A stretch of 64,000 nt of DNA, taken from the NCBI RefSeq assembly GCF_031877795.1, contig NC_133933.1:66536484-66600483 (forward strand). The letters are read 5' to 3'. Positions 43,101-54,999 of the stretch are shown here, one piece after another. The notes beneath the pieces were generated by a model. That model was given only the letters and a program-made list of their open reading frames with translations. It was not told the DNA's origin and did no database searches. How positions within the stretch are numbered: the first letter of the stretch is position 1; every line of letters starts with the position of its first letter. The DNA comes from Strix aluco (taxonomy: Eukaryota; Chordata; Aves; Strigiformes; Strigidae). The position numbers were made by a program, and so were the translations under genes.

Positions 43101-44711
43101 ATATTGAAGGTAGCTTTCAGTTGTACGTGATCTCAGTGATGGCTGGTTTTTCAAAGGTTCTCCACTGACGTTGGGGTTCGCTGGAATGGTTCAGCTCTCT
43201 CTGGTTTGGCTGTCTTAAACTTTGCATTTAGGATGGTAGAGAACCTTTATGTCTCCCAACTGAGAAACTTGTGCCTGACACTATTTCAATACAAGGATAT
43301 TTTTAAGGCCGTTTAGTAAAATGGTTTCCTGACATGTATTTGAGCTTTGCATGATGAGCAGGATGTTGTGCCATAAGAAGGGACATCAGAATAGGATGAG
43401 ACATGTCCCTGTGGGCCCAATGACTGGTTTATAACTCATGGTGGTGGGAGGCACTAATGGCCCAAGGTGGTTTATAAAATTCAAGTGTAGTATGCAGTAC
43501 TTGTGACCTTAGTTTAAAGTGCACTAGCTACGTCTAGAGAATTAATTGGATTCAGTACTTTTTTTAACAGTGTTTCATCAGGTTTTCATTATGCTTATGT
43601 GCGTTGCTGTTTTGCGTGGTGTTTTGTTGTATGTTTCCAGCATCCAGCTGCTGCAATGTTTTACACCTTGGAACTTGCCTAACAGCTTTTCATCTTCTAG
43701 CAGTGTGCATCTGTAGCTGTGACCTAGCATTAGGTGATGTAGTTTTCATCACTTTCAGTTCTTAAACGTCAGGGTGGGTGAGGACAAGTGCCTCTTTGAA
43801 GTGACCAGAGCTCATAAAAAGGCACATGATGGCAACAGAGAATTACAAGGCTGGTTCTTGGGAAATGCTGTGAGGCCTTAAACAGTCATTGTTTTTATAG
43901 GGCATGAAGAAGGACATTTTTTCCATGAATATTTGTCTTCTACCATCTGCAGATACTTATGAAAAAACTAATATTGCTGTTCTTTTCTGTGAATCCTAAT
44001 GGTTCAACAGACTGGAAGGCTGTCCCTTCCATCTTCTATGCTATTTATTTTTAGTCTTTCTGAAGAGATGTTTTGAGAGAAATGCTGGGAGGTTAAGCTA
44101 ATGACAACTTCTGGTTCAGTTTCTTCAGTAGTAGGATGGAGTTTGGCCAGTTGTACCTCCTATTCCAACAAGAAGAAACTGATCCTGTGGGAGGGAGGAA
44201 ATGCTACCTCTTAATTAGCGTTGTTGCTGTTGTTTAAAATCCTTCAGTGTTTGGTTTTAAAGGCACACCATAATCATTTGATGTTCATGCAGAGCGTGTA
44301 TACATATGTATGTATTTTTTTTCAAGTTTAAGCACATTAATCTTAGAGAGGTGGGGGGTTGGGGAGTCTTTCTATTTGTCTGCATGATGGAAGGACAATC
44401 CAGTTTACACTTCATCTCCTGCTATTTTGTTTAGTAAGTGTTTTCCACTCTTTGTGTGCAAGGCAGTACTGGAGCACATTTCCTGCTTTAGCTGAACAGG
44501 AAGCTTTATTCAGCTTATTCCTCGGGAAACCCCTCCTCCATCCCTAGCCTCCAAAAGTGAGCATTATTTGAGACAGTATCAGCAGTAGGCAGGAGATGAA
44601 CGGGCTGGCTGCCTTTCTGGGCTTTCTATAGCTTCTGGTGTAAGGATAGACTGTACAAGATATTCGTCATCTTGTAATAACAAGAAGAAACTTTCTTTAG
44701 AAAAAGGTTTA

Positions 44712-44812
44712 GAAAAAAACCCCCAAAACCAAACAAAACACACACACCCCCACCAAAAGAAGGAAAAAACAACCACACCACAACCGAAAACCCCAAACCA
44801 ACCACCAAAACC
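44712..44812. repeat. A/C-only low-complexity tract
   Basis: For about 100 bases the plus strand is almost free of G and T, made of CCAAAA-, CACACA- and CCCCAAA-like words. It matches a second tract at 54242-54356 and a shorter one at 13793-13835 in composition and strand. The transcript of the minus strand would be G/U-rich. Confidence 0.85.
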
Positions 44813-47800
44813 ATGGTGTGCTGTTGAGGAAGCTTTGGTGAGAAAGGATTGACTTTCAGGTGAAAAATTCTGTCTAACACTGTTTGGGAGCCTCAGTTTG
44901 GCTTTGATACTCTGTAGATGCTTGAGGTGACTGAGCGCTATGGTACTTTCCTTCTCTCTGTTGCTGTGTAATATGAAGATTCAGCAGCAAAGTTCAAACC
45001 ATGTTAAACAGTTAATTGCGAAGTTCCCCTTGAGGGGGAAAAAAAAAGAAGAAAAGAAATTTTCTCTTTTACCCTGTTGTAATTATTCAGATTGCTGCTC
45101 AGAAGCAATATAACTCTTGTTTTATTTAGCTAGTGCAAGACTAATTATCTGTGGAAATTCAACCTGATCCAAAGGAGATTTCATTTGAAATAAGCAGGAA
45201 GAAAGTCTGAGTTAGAAAAAGATTTCCCATGGGGACGGTGGGCCAAGTTGCTGTCCTGCTGAGTGGCAAAGCTCCAGCTGAATTCAGTTTGATGAGGGTT
45301 TGGCTTGCTGTTTTGAAAACAGTTGACACTTTTTGGCTGAAATGTAGAGCTGCTTTGTACACTGCTCAGAACCTATTATACACCACCTATGAACATTTAT
45401 TTCCGTAGATCTTATGGTTGGCTTGATCATTCAGGAAAATGGTGTTTAGGAGAGGGAGTTAACTAAATACAAGTATGTTTAATTCATTGTTTTAATTAGG
45501 ATCTATTTTGAAGGTTCCTAGATATTTTAGGATACAATAAAATGTCTTCAGAAGTTTCTCTTCCTATTAGTATTGGCACAGTCTCAGCTTGGTTGAGTGT
45601 GAGCTAGTAATCTTGGTCTTGTGGGCTTCTCTCCTAAGCTGCTAATATGGAGTTCCTGCAGAAGAGGCATTTTTTGGGTGAACCTATTAACAAACATAAA
45701 ACAACACAGTGGAAAGCCACTGAAATTTCTCAAAACCTCTGTCCTGGAATTTAAACCAGCCTCTAATCAGTGGAGAGTCAGATGAGGCTTTCAAGGGGCA
45801 TGGGGAGAGGATTATCCCACATGTGCTTAGTGATTCCTGCACCTTCCTCCAAAGTGTTTGGTGCTGGCTGCCATCAGCCACAGGACACTGTGCTTAACGT
45901 TGCCAAAGTCAGATTCACTATGGTAATTTGGCCTTTTTCTCTATTTCTGGGTGAAGGAGGAGCAATTTCCTTTTCACCATCTTTCTTTTTTTCCCCTGCA
46001 TGTTCAAATAAATGATAGGATAAATGAGGGCATGTGCTTTGGTTCATGTTATCAGGAGTGTTAGTGCAGCACAAACAGAAAGGGAGATTGAGAAATAGAA
46101 GGACTTAAAAAATGCACATTGAAGCCTTGGCAATTATGCAAAGTCCCAGTTTCTTTTGTAGTCATAAACTAGGTATCAGCAGGCGAGATCAAAGCTGTCC
46201 ACCCTAACAGTTAACAAGATCAATTAAACATGGTAATTAAATGTTGTTCTCGGCTGTAGGTTGGATAGGAAACCTGCTGGTTGGATGGCAGTCTCCAGAG
46301 AGCCTGGATGACATGCCACTTAAGAGACTAGAAAAAATATCTTTCTGCCTGTGGGTTAAGCACAGATTAATGTGGGTGGACTTTGCAAGTTGTTTTATTT
46401 ATGTTGTACCGTGTTTTAGTTGGGCAGGTCTTCTGGCTTCGGGCTGTCGTGTTTTTTTTCTTTGTCATCTGTGAATGATGGTGTTTTAGGTTGTTTTTAT
46501 TTATGTATTTATTGGCCTCTTGTCCTTTAATCATCATTGTGCATATGAAATTTTGTTGCCCTTTGAGAATTATGAGTAGTTAGAATATGAATGTTTAAGG
46601 TCCTACTGAATGTGGTTGAGTTTGTCGCAGCAATCTGGAGGCAGGGTAGCTATGTCTGCAGAGAGAGGCAGTACTGAGTAATTGCTTTGCCGTAACTCCT
46701 CTTTGTAATTTCCCTGTTGGAGCCACTGGTCTACACACTTTTCAGGTTAAGGCCTGATTATTTTTTTTTTTGCCTTCCTCTTCTCTTCTCTTTCTCCTTT
46801 TCTTTAGTAGTTTAGACTCCCTGGGTGTGCTCTGAGCTGACTCTCCATCTCCAATCCTGCCTGCTCTGAGATGTGACAGTTTCAATGTCTGCTCTGCACC
46901 TCGCCACCTGTGTTGTGCCTGATAAAACTGGTCTTGGGCATCTCCTCTTCCTCAGATACAATACTCTTTGCATGCCTGATAGTTGGTAGGATTTGGGAGG
47001 AAGAAGGTCAGGGGATGGGAGGCAGAGACAGGAAAGGGTGAAATTCGATGGAGCTTCTGGCTTTCTCATGACAACCCCTTCTCACCCCTCCATTTCATAC
47101 TGCTCAGCGTTAGCCCCAATGTAAGGCCTTCCTGGCTGGGATTGTGGCACATTGGATAGCACCGTAGTAGTGGTCTTAATCTTGTTCGAGTATGTCCCTT
47201 TGTTAATTTTATTTTTTAACGCTTCCCTTCCAAACACAGAGATTTCTATTTCTCTGGTGCAGGAATATAAATCAAGAGCAAAACCATTTATACCATTACA
47301 GTGGTGGAAGTGAGAGTATCCAGGTATTACTTGGAATTAAAAAACCCCAAAGGAATTCACTTTAATATATATCTGTGGCTGAGTTCTTATAACTTTTGAA
47401 CATAAAGGACATTTTAATGTTTTGGTAGGTTTAATTTCCCTCATCTACATGTGAGCAGCAGCTCTGTTTTAATCTGAAATTTAACATCTTGACAACCAGT
47501 AGATCTGTTAATTGGCTGGATAGTCCTTTTACTGTAATCAGGCTGTAGCCTAAACAAGTTTTGATTAAGATTGTAATTTTTAAATTAACTTAGCTCCTAC
47601 TTTTCAGAGATTAGGACTGTAACAGATGCCTCCTGAAGTAAATTGGAACTATGGATGCCATCTGAAGAGTTGAGCCACTTAATTTTTCTACTAGCAATAA
47701 ATACTAATGTAAATCGTCATGGAAAAAAATAAAGTAGAGATTTCAAGCATATTCAGTAATAGTGGTCGGTTTTTATTTTTTATTTTATTTTTTTCTGATT

Positions 47801-47916
47801 GAATGGCTAAGTGGAAAATGAAAACAAGAGACTTCTCCAGAAAGTTCTAAATGGTAACATATTGTACTTGAATGCTCTTCTTTCTCCTTGCTCCTCCTAA
47901 TTTTCTTCCTTTTCAG

Positions 47917-48024
47917 TATCCAAATGCTGGCTTCAGAAGAGCTCTCATCAGCTTTTTAAGTGGTGGCATAAATATTGCCTCTCACTGGCTTACATATATT
48001 CTTCTGTGTCTGGTTGTTACATTG
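47917..48024 (+). other. unexplained exon-like block, 108 bp, between strong splice signals
   Basis: A long pyrimidine tract (about 47875-47913) ending TTTTCAG precedes the block, and TTG/GTAAGC follows it. The block is 108 bp, 36 codons with no stop in its first frame, and would encode a hydrophobic stretch including GGINIASHWLTYILLCLVV. It has no resemblance to NHSL1 that I know. It could be a lineage-specific alternative exon, a cryptic exon, or chance. No start codon is needed if it is internal. Confidence 0.25.
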
Positions 48025-48641
48025 GTAAGCTTTCTCAACAGCTTGGGTTTGAGTAAGAAAACTAGCTTAGTCTTTCTCCTGGCAAACAGACATCTGTCTT
48101 CTGTTTTCTACTTTGGCGAGTTTTGGCTTTTGGCAACAGATGGAGTTTGCTTATGGGAAGCTCAGCAGGACCCGAGAGGAGTGCTCTGTGGGTTATCTCT
48201 AGTGGCACCTTTTGTTCCTGTGGTATGGGAGGAAAGAGCTCCCAAGTGAGTGTGTTGGCTTTCCTTTCCTCTTCAATATCTAGTTGATGCTGAGTGACTG
48301 AATCTGCTTGAGAGCCTTGAAGAAACAAGCAGTATTTGGCTAATGCAGTATATTTAAATGCTAAGAAGAAAACCTCAAAATGCTGTTAGCCACATTGCCC
48401 TTAGAGGCACTTAAAACATTTTGAACTAGAAAAAAAGAAGCCAACTACCAGGAAATGAGAACAAGCTCTTAAAAAACTTATCTAGACCATTCCCTTTTTT
48501 GTTAGCTGTGGTACTGGATTTTCAATTTAGAAGAAAGATAGCACAAGCAAAGCTTGATTGATTACATGACAAGATCCACCCTTCCACCCCACTTGACATG
48601 ATGTAAATGAAATAGTTTTTTTCCTCAAATTTTGAATGACA

Positions 48642-48659
48642 CCCCCCCCCCCCCCCCCC
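48642..48659. repeat. poly-C run of 18
   Basis: An uninterrupted run of 18 C on the plus strand inside NHSL1 intron 1. Such runs are prone to length error in sequencing and assembly and can form i-motif or G-quadruplex structure. Confidence 0.95.
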
Positions 48660-51235
48660 AAGTACTGGACACTGAAAATGTTTCTTTGCAGAAGTCCAGG
48701 AATCCAAGAATTTCTGGAAATAATCACTCCGTAAGATTGGGATATATGTTAATTTGTATACAAACAATAATGCAATGAAGTATATGGTTATAGTCTCCTG
48801 TATGCTATTTTGATTTGTAGCATTGGAAAGTTGGAAGCCCTATTTTGTGAACTTTAACGTTTTAAATATGAGAAAGAACTTTGTTCTGCATGTGTTATGA
48901 GGGAGAAAGAGAGTGAGAATACTGTAATGTTCATAATATGCATTGGTGTGTTAGTTTAGATGCAGTTTTCTAAACCTTGTTCATTAAACTATTTCCTTGC
49001 TATGTTAAAATAAAGGTAGGTAGTTATTGTGTGGTTGCTCCTGCAAGCTTTTTTTTAATAGCACGTGTATGTGATAGAAGATCAAGAGCATTATAAGCAT
49101 ATTTATCACAAAAAGTCAGTTTGCACGGCTGAATCCATGCCATAGGGAACGGGTAGGGTAGGAAATACAAGGGTGATAGTGGGGGAATAGAAAGGTTTTG
49201 TATCAGTTGTGTTCAGGAGCTTGATGGAAGCCAAGATACAGGAAACTGGTATAGCAACTGATCTCAACTGGGCCAACACCCTTCCCCATATCTCTGGCTT
49301 CTACCCTCCCAGTGGGGAGCGTGTGCAGTCCTGTTGGGCAGGCTGGGACAGCCCGAGCCCTGTGGGCAATAGTCCCGCCAAAAAGGGGGGCCCTGACCCT
49401 GTTGGGCTGCAGCTGGGCTCGGTCCGTGTTGTGCAACATGTGCCCAAGTGGCTCTGCCTCTGCGCTTGGTGAAATCCCGGGTAGCATCGTGTAGGGTTTG
49501 CCTCATCCTGGGGAGGCAAGCATGATCTTAGCGAGAGTGGTTTAAATGTAAGTAGATTACTACAGTTGATTTTAAATTATAGTCACAGTTATAATTATAT
49601 AATAATTATAAAATATACGGAATTGTAATCTATAATAATGATATTTATCTTCAGGAAGGATAAGAAAGCTGGAGAAAAAGGAGGTGAGTGTGAGCCAGTT
49701 CTCTTGCCCTGCCTTGTCTCGGTGGTCGGTAGCAGGACAGGGCTGTCCTTCAGCAAGAAGTCCCCTGCACTGGGAGGAATGAGGTTTGCTCATCCTGAAG
49801 GAAGGTGAAACTGCAGTGTTTGGCCTACTTGTGATCACAAATTTCCTTAAAACATTAGCAAGCACTTATTTAGCACAGCCACAATACAGATTTAACTGTG
49901 AGCATAAGGCTCTTTGCCCTGAGAGAGTCTAGTCTTAACACATAAAAGTCAAGCTAGAAGATGGTAATTTAGTTAAGTGTGGTTTAAAAAGGACTGTGTT
50001 GAAGAACCCAAAGTTTCACAATAGTTATGGGCCTTCTTGAGGTCTAGTGGAAGAGCAGGTAATTAGAAATCCACGGAGTGTTTGCTTGAGGCGAAGAATA
50101 CCACAAAAACATAGAGCTCTTGGTGTTTTTTCGTTTGTCGTGTTACAAAAGCCTCTGTTTGTTTGGTATCTGTTACAGAGACATTGTGTCTACTTGATGG
50201 TAGCGAAGACCAAAACCATCTGCAGTACTTATTATCTTGCCTGCTCCCACTCATTGCCGAGTTTGGCTTGAATTCTCTAATTTGTGATGTCCCTCTGAAG
50301 AGCGTGGTATGTAACATGGGAGGGAGTGCTCTTCGAGGCGTGTTGTTTTGACCCTGTTGCTCTAACGGAGCACGTTTTCCTCTCCCACCCCTTTTCCCAG
50401 CACACAAAATACAGTAGTTTTTTCCTTACGAACCATTTTGTTACTGTTAGTAACCTTGCTGACAAATTGTGAAACTTGCTGCAGTCTGGAAACAGCTACA
50501 GCTTGTAAATGAAGAGGATGAAGAGTAGGTAATTTAGCATTGTACATAGTGATGATGTGCTGCAGGTTAACACATCAAATATTTAAATGATTTAAATGCA
50601 TTTTGTAGTGCAACTGGTAGAAAAATGAATTAGGTCACGATAGACAAAAGCTTGTCTTCATTTAAGCTCCTGTTAGCTGGGCATGTTTGTGCTCCATTGG
50701 TCTTATCACTGTTTACGTCTATGCACATTTAGATTATTGTTAGTGGCTTATAAAAATAAAATATGAATAAACTTCATCCTGAAGACAAATGAAAGCATGA
50801 GTATGTTTCTAGAAGTTTGAACTTACCAGGGAGAACCCTAGAATATCTCAGCATTTAGCAGAAATAGCAGATTGGAAAAATGACTGAGAAAAGACAGATA
50901 CCACCAAATAGCAGGCTTTGGTATGAACTCTGTAGGTAAATGCTGAAGTGACTCTCATTGCTCAGCCTGGAAGTCCTACATGATCTCAGTTAACACTAGA
51001 GCACAGTCTCCGCTTACAAGGCGTTATAAACGATACTTGAACTGTGTGCCATTTGCTGCAGTACTTTTTTTGATTTCTCCTCCCGCCTCAGTGGCTATTG
51101 TTGAAGCTGTGACTGTGTGAGTTGGAATGAAATTTTTCAAGGAAAAGTTCTTGAGGCTGCTTGAGCAGTCACCAAAGATCATGTATTGACAGCTTTGCAA
51201 CTGAAAGGGTAAATGCTATTTTCATGGTCACTGAA

Positions 51236-52500
51236 ATCACAGAATACCAGATGTGGGACAGCACCTCTGGAGATCATAGAATCATCTGGGTTGGAAGAGA
51301 CCTTTCAAGGTCATCTAGTCCAATGCAATGAGCAGAGACATCTTCAACTAGATCAGGTTGCTCGGAGTCCTGTCCAGCCTGATCTTATGTTTCCAGGGCT
51401 GAGGCATCTACCACCTCTCTGGGCAACCTGTTTCAGTGCCTCACCACCACAATTGTAAAATGTTTCTTCCTTATATCTAGTCTAAATCTACCCTCTTTTA
51501 AACTACCCCTTATCCTATTGCAACAGGCCCTGCTACAAAGTTTGTCCCCATCTTTCTTATAAGCCCCCTTTAAGTGTTGAAATGTGGCTATAAGGTCTCC
51601 TCAAAGCCTTCTTTTCTCCAGGCTGAACAATCCCAACTCTGTAGAAGAGGTGGTCCATCCCTCTGATCATTTTTTGTGGCCCTCCTCTGGACCAGCTGTA
51701 ACAAGTCCATGCCTTTCCTGTGCTGAGGACTCCAGTACTCCTGGAAGTAGTACTCTAGGTGGGGGTCCCATGAGAGCAGCATAGAGGGAGAGAATCACCT
51801 CCCTTGACCTGATAGTCAGGCTTCTTTTGATGCAGCCCAGGATAGAGTAGGCTTTCTGGGCTGTGAGCGCACATTGCTGAGTCATGTCCAGCTTTTCATC
51901 CATCAGTGCCCCTGAGTTCTTCTCCTTAGGGCTGCTCTCAATCCCTTCATTCCCCAGTCTGTAGTGATACCGGGGGTTGCCCTGACCCATGTGCAGGACC
52001 TTCCACTTTGCCTTGTTGAAGTTCATGAGGTTTGCATGAGCCCAGTTCTTGAGCTTGTCCAGGTTCCTCTGTCTGGCACCCTGTCCCTCAGACATGTCAG
52101 CTGCACCGTTGAGCTTGGTGTCATCTGCGGATTTGTTCAGGGTGCACTTGATACCACTGTCTATGTCATTGATGAAGATAATAAACAGTGCTGGTCCCAA
52201 TACAGACCCCTGAGGGACACCACTTGTCACCAATCTCCATCTGGACATTGAGCTGTTGACCACTAACCTCTGGATGCAGCCACCTACTGTATCCAACCCC
52301 CTACCGAGAGTAGGCTCAGCTTGAGCAGGGTGCCAAGGGCTGTGTCCAGTTGAGTTTTGAGTATCTCTAAGGAAGGAGTGTCCACAACCTGCCTGGGCAA
52401 CCTGTGCCAGTGTTTGATTACCCTCATAGTAAAAAAAGTTTTTCCTTATGTTTAAATGGAGTTTCCTGTATTTCAGTTTGTGTTCACTGCCGCTTGTCAA
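51236..52500 (-). mobile_element. nested CR1 LINE pair
   Basis: The minus strand carries a CR1 with reverse-transcriptase sequence (about 51275-52287) that appears to be inserted in the 3' part of another CR1: its 3' end is at 51236-51274 and the rest at about 52288-52500. The outer copy resumes at CCAACCCCCTACC and runs through CTGGGCAACCTGTGCCAGTG and TTTTTCCTTATGTTTAAATG. The inner copy has the full 3' UTR, with AGTTTAAAAGAGGGTAGATT-like boxes. Junction positions are good to a few bases only. Confidence 0.85.
51590..52287 (-). pseudogene. CR1 reverse-transcriptase remnant (dead)
   Basis: Translation on the minus strand gives typical CR1 reverse-transcriptase blocks: VTSGVPQGSVLGPALF, then an altered catalytic block with SADD in place of the usual FADD, then NFNKAKWKVLHMG, YHYRLGNE, EKLDMTQQCAL and ILGCIKRS. 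The frame shifts near 51770; the continuation (PHLEY, then WSPQHRKGMDLL and VQRRATK) is read in another frame. It is 5'-truncated and lacks the endonuclease domain. The open frame of 277 codons also includes unrelated sequence from the outer CR1 at its start. It cannot be functional. Confidence 0.9.
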
Positions 52501-54241
52501 AGCATTATCTGCAGGAACACTAATATAATCTTCTTACTGGAAGGTTGTCCCAAGAAGGGTCCTAACTTGCACCCAAGATGGACAGCCTGATCAAGAGAGC
52601 TGGAGTACTCTGTGGCCTTAGGTAAATGTCTTGGCACATTTATCTGAAAAAGGATGGGTAAGTGAAGGTCTTAGTTCATCAAGTAACAAAGATGGCAGCC
52701 AAAAATAACATTTTAAAATTATTTTTTTAAATATTTATTTTTATTTATAATTATTTATGTGAGGACTTCTGACCTTGCAGTGCTTCTTTGGAAGAGCTTT
52801 AATACTCTCAATAAAATACATAATGCTTCTGTTGAAAGGCAAGGTAATAAACTTGATTTCAGAAAGATGGAAACCATCTCCAGTGGAGATAGTAGAAACT
52901 GTTTCCAGTGTCTCACCTTACAGATGCTGTCGACAATGTCTCTTAGAGAGTGAAAAACATTCAGTGTTTCCAAGAGGAGTCCTGAACAACCCTTCTGCAT
53001 GCCTAAGAATTTCAGCAGCGGCTTCTTTTTGAAATTCTGATGAAGATTCTTGGCTAGGTTTTTGGAAACCGCCTAGGATCTAGGTTATGTTAATACAGTA
53101 CCCTTTTTCTTGCTTGTCGATGGGAGCTTTATTAAGCAGGTTAGAATAGATACCATATAGTTCTGTCCTTCATCTTGCTTAGGGTAAGCAAGGGAACTCC
53201 AACGAGAGTTACAGGAAACAGCTTTTTCATCATCCACAGCAGCAGCTGATCAAATAAAGTAGTCCCTTGGTATCCTGAGTTGCTGCTAAATAAACAAATT
53301 TTTCTACACTTCCCCTAAGTAAGCACCCCTTTAGGCCGAGTTAATTGCCAGGACTTTGTATGTGTGATGGTGCTTTAAATGAAACTTGTGATTTAAGGGC
53401 TAAATAAAAGCTATTGGAGAGAAATAACTTATTTTAAAATGTTTTTGTTAGGCTGCAGGATTATCTGGTATTTTACTTACACACACGGATCGCAAACTAT
53501 TATTATACATTCATTTTTTTTCCAATGAAAGTTCATAAACTCTTGTTAAAGTGTCCAAATTCACATGGAGGAAGCCAAACTGGCATTTGATAAAGCTATA
53601 TTTAAAGCTCTTGGCAGGACTTTTCCCATATGAAAGACGTTGTACGTAAGCTCTTGAAATAAAACTTTAAAAAGTTTTGAGATGACAGTTCTAAAGACTA
53701 CCAGATCATCCTAAAATTAAGAGATTTAAATACTAGATCACAGGTTTGTGTCAGAGTTCTCTTGTCTTACACTGTCTTTGTATTGTACATCTAAATTGAT
53801 CTTTGTTACAGCACCTCTGGGAAATATCCACTGGATAAACTTGTAATCTCAGGTATTTGGCACCTCTGTTGCTTTCTGCTGTGGAACCTTGCAAAAATGG
53901 GGTTCACTGAAAAGTCCGGCCTTAGGTATTTGAGCATAATGAATGACTTTTTTTTTTTTCACCCCCCTATTGTGTTTCTAAGGAGAATAGTTACAGTCTG
54001 TGGAATACATCCTGTTTTCTCTGCTGCAATGAAACCCTTGCTTTTTATTTGTAATACCTACTATTTTTCTTCTTTGTTAAGGCTGCCCACATCTGACCCA
54101 GGACTTCTTAAAGCCAGAGGCTAATAGGGATGTGTTCCTTTGTTTTTTACCAGGGAGGAAAAGGTTGGGTTTTTTTTAAACCAGTCAGTTTTCCCTGTGG
54201 TGTTTTCAATCAAACCTTGTGTGTTTGTGTGTCTCTCTCAG

Positions 54242-54356
54242 AAAAAACCCAACAAACCAACCCAACCAAAAAAACCCAACCAAAAACCAAGGCCCAAAAC
54301 CACCAACAAAAAAAGCCCACAAAACCTGAACAAAAAAGCCCCCACCTGGTGCAAAC
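54242..54356. repeat. A/C-rich low-complexity tract
   Basis: About 115 bases of the plus strand consist almost only of A and C, in words such as CCCAACCAAAAA and ACAAACC. It has the same composition and strand as the tract at 44712-44812. The open frames across it are artefacts of this composition. Confidence 0.85.
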
Positions 54357-54999
54357 AACTGATTGACTTTGTCCAAACTGTAAGAAAACCAAAGGAATAA
54401 AGGCATTGTATCCTAAATGCATATATTTTGATTTTGTTCTTCTAATCTGTATCATTAATAGTGTAGATTAAGAACCTAACCCACAGTCATTTTTAAGTTT
54501 GCTGATACACATTTTTATACAAGTAGATCATGTAGATAAAATTTCTTTTTGCCTGTTTCTTGTTTGCATTTAAGGTCAAGAAGACACGGAGGGGTGAAAG
54601 TCTGGGTTGACTTACGATTTGCATTTTCCAACATCAGTTTTGACCTTGAGTTGCTAAGTATGAACTTGGAACAAAAGAGCTTTATAGAAGTGGTTGATGG
54701 ATGGGTTGTAATATTGAGGTTTCCCTCCCCCACGCTCACATCCTCAGAGCTCGGTTCATCGTCAGACTGAAGCTCTGTCTTTATAGGGAAGAGCTCAGTT
54801 GCTTCAGGAGTTAAAAATGCTGAGGCTGGCACTTTGAGAGTGTGTTTAAAATAGTGAAGATGTAAAAAAGAGGGAAAAAGTGAAAAGTGTGTAGGTAAGT
54901 TTTTGTTTTTTTTTCTTTTGGGGGGGAGGATATTCCCCATGTTTCCTAATTAGGTAGTTGTAATAGATCAACATTTTGCCTATCTATTGCATAAGAAAT

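Noticed and set aside
49203-49519. GC-rich patch with six overlapping open frames, considered as an LTR fragment or exon
   Set aside because: No frame has family similarity, no splice pair fits, and I could not match it to a repeat I know.
54140-54455. Open frames on both strands over the A/C tract
   Set aside because: Two-letter composition removes stop codons; the products are Pro/Lys/Asn or Trp/Phe/Gly low-complexity sequences.
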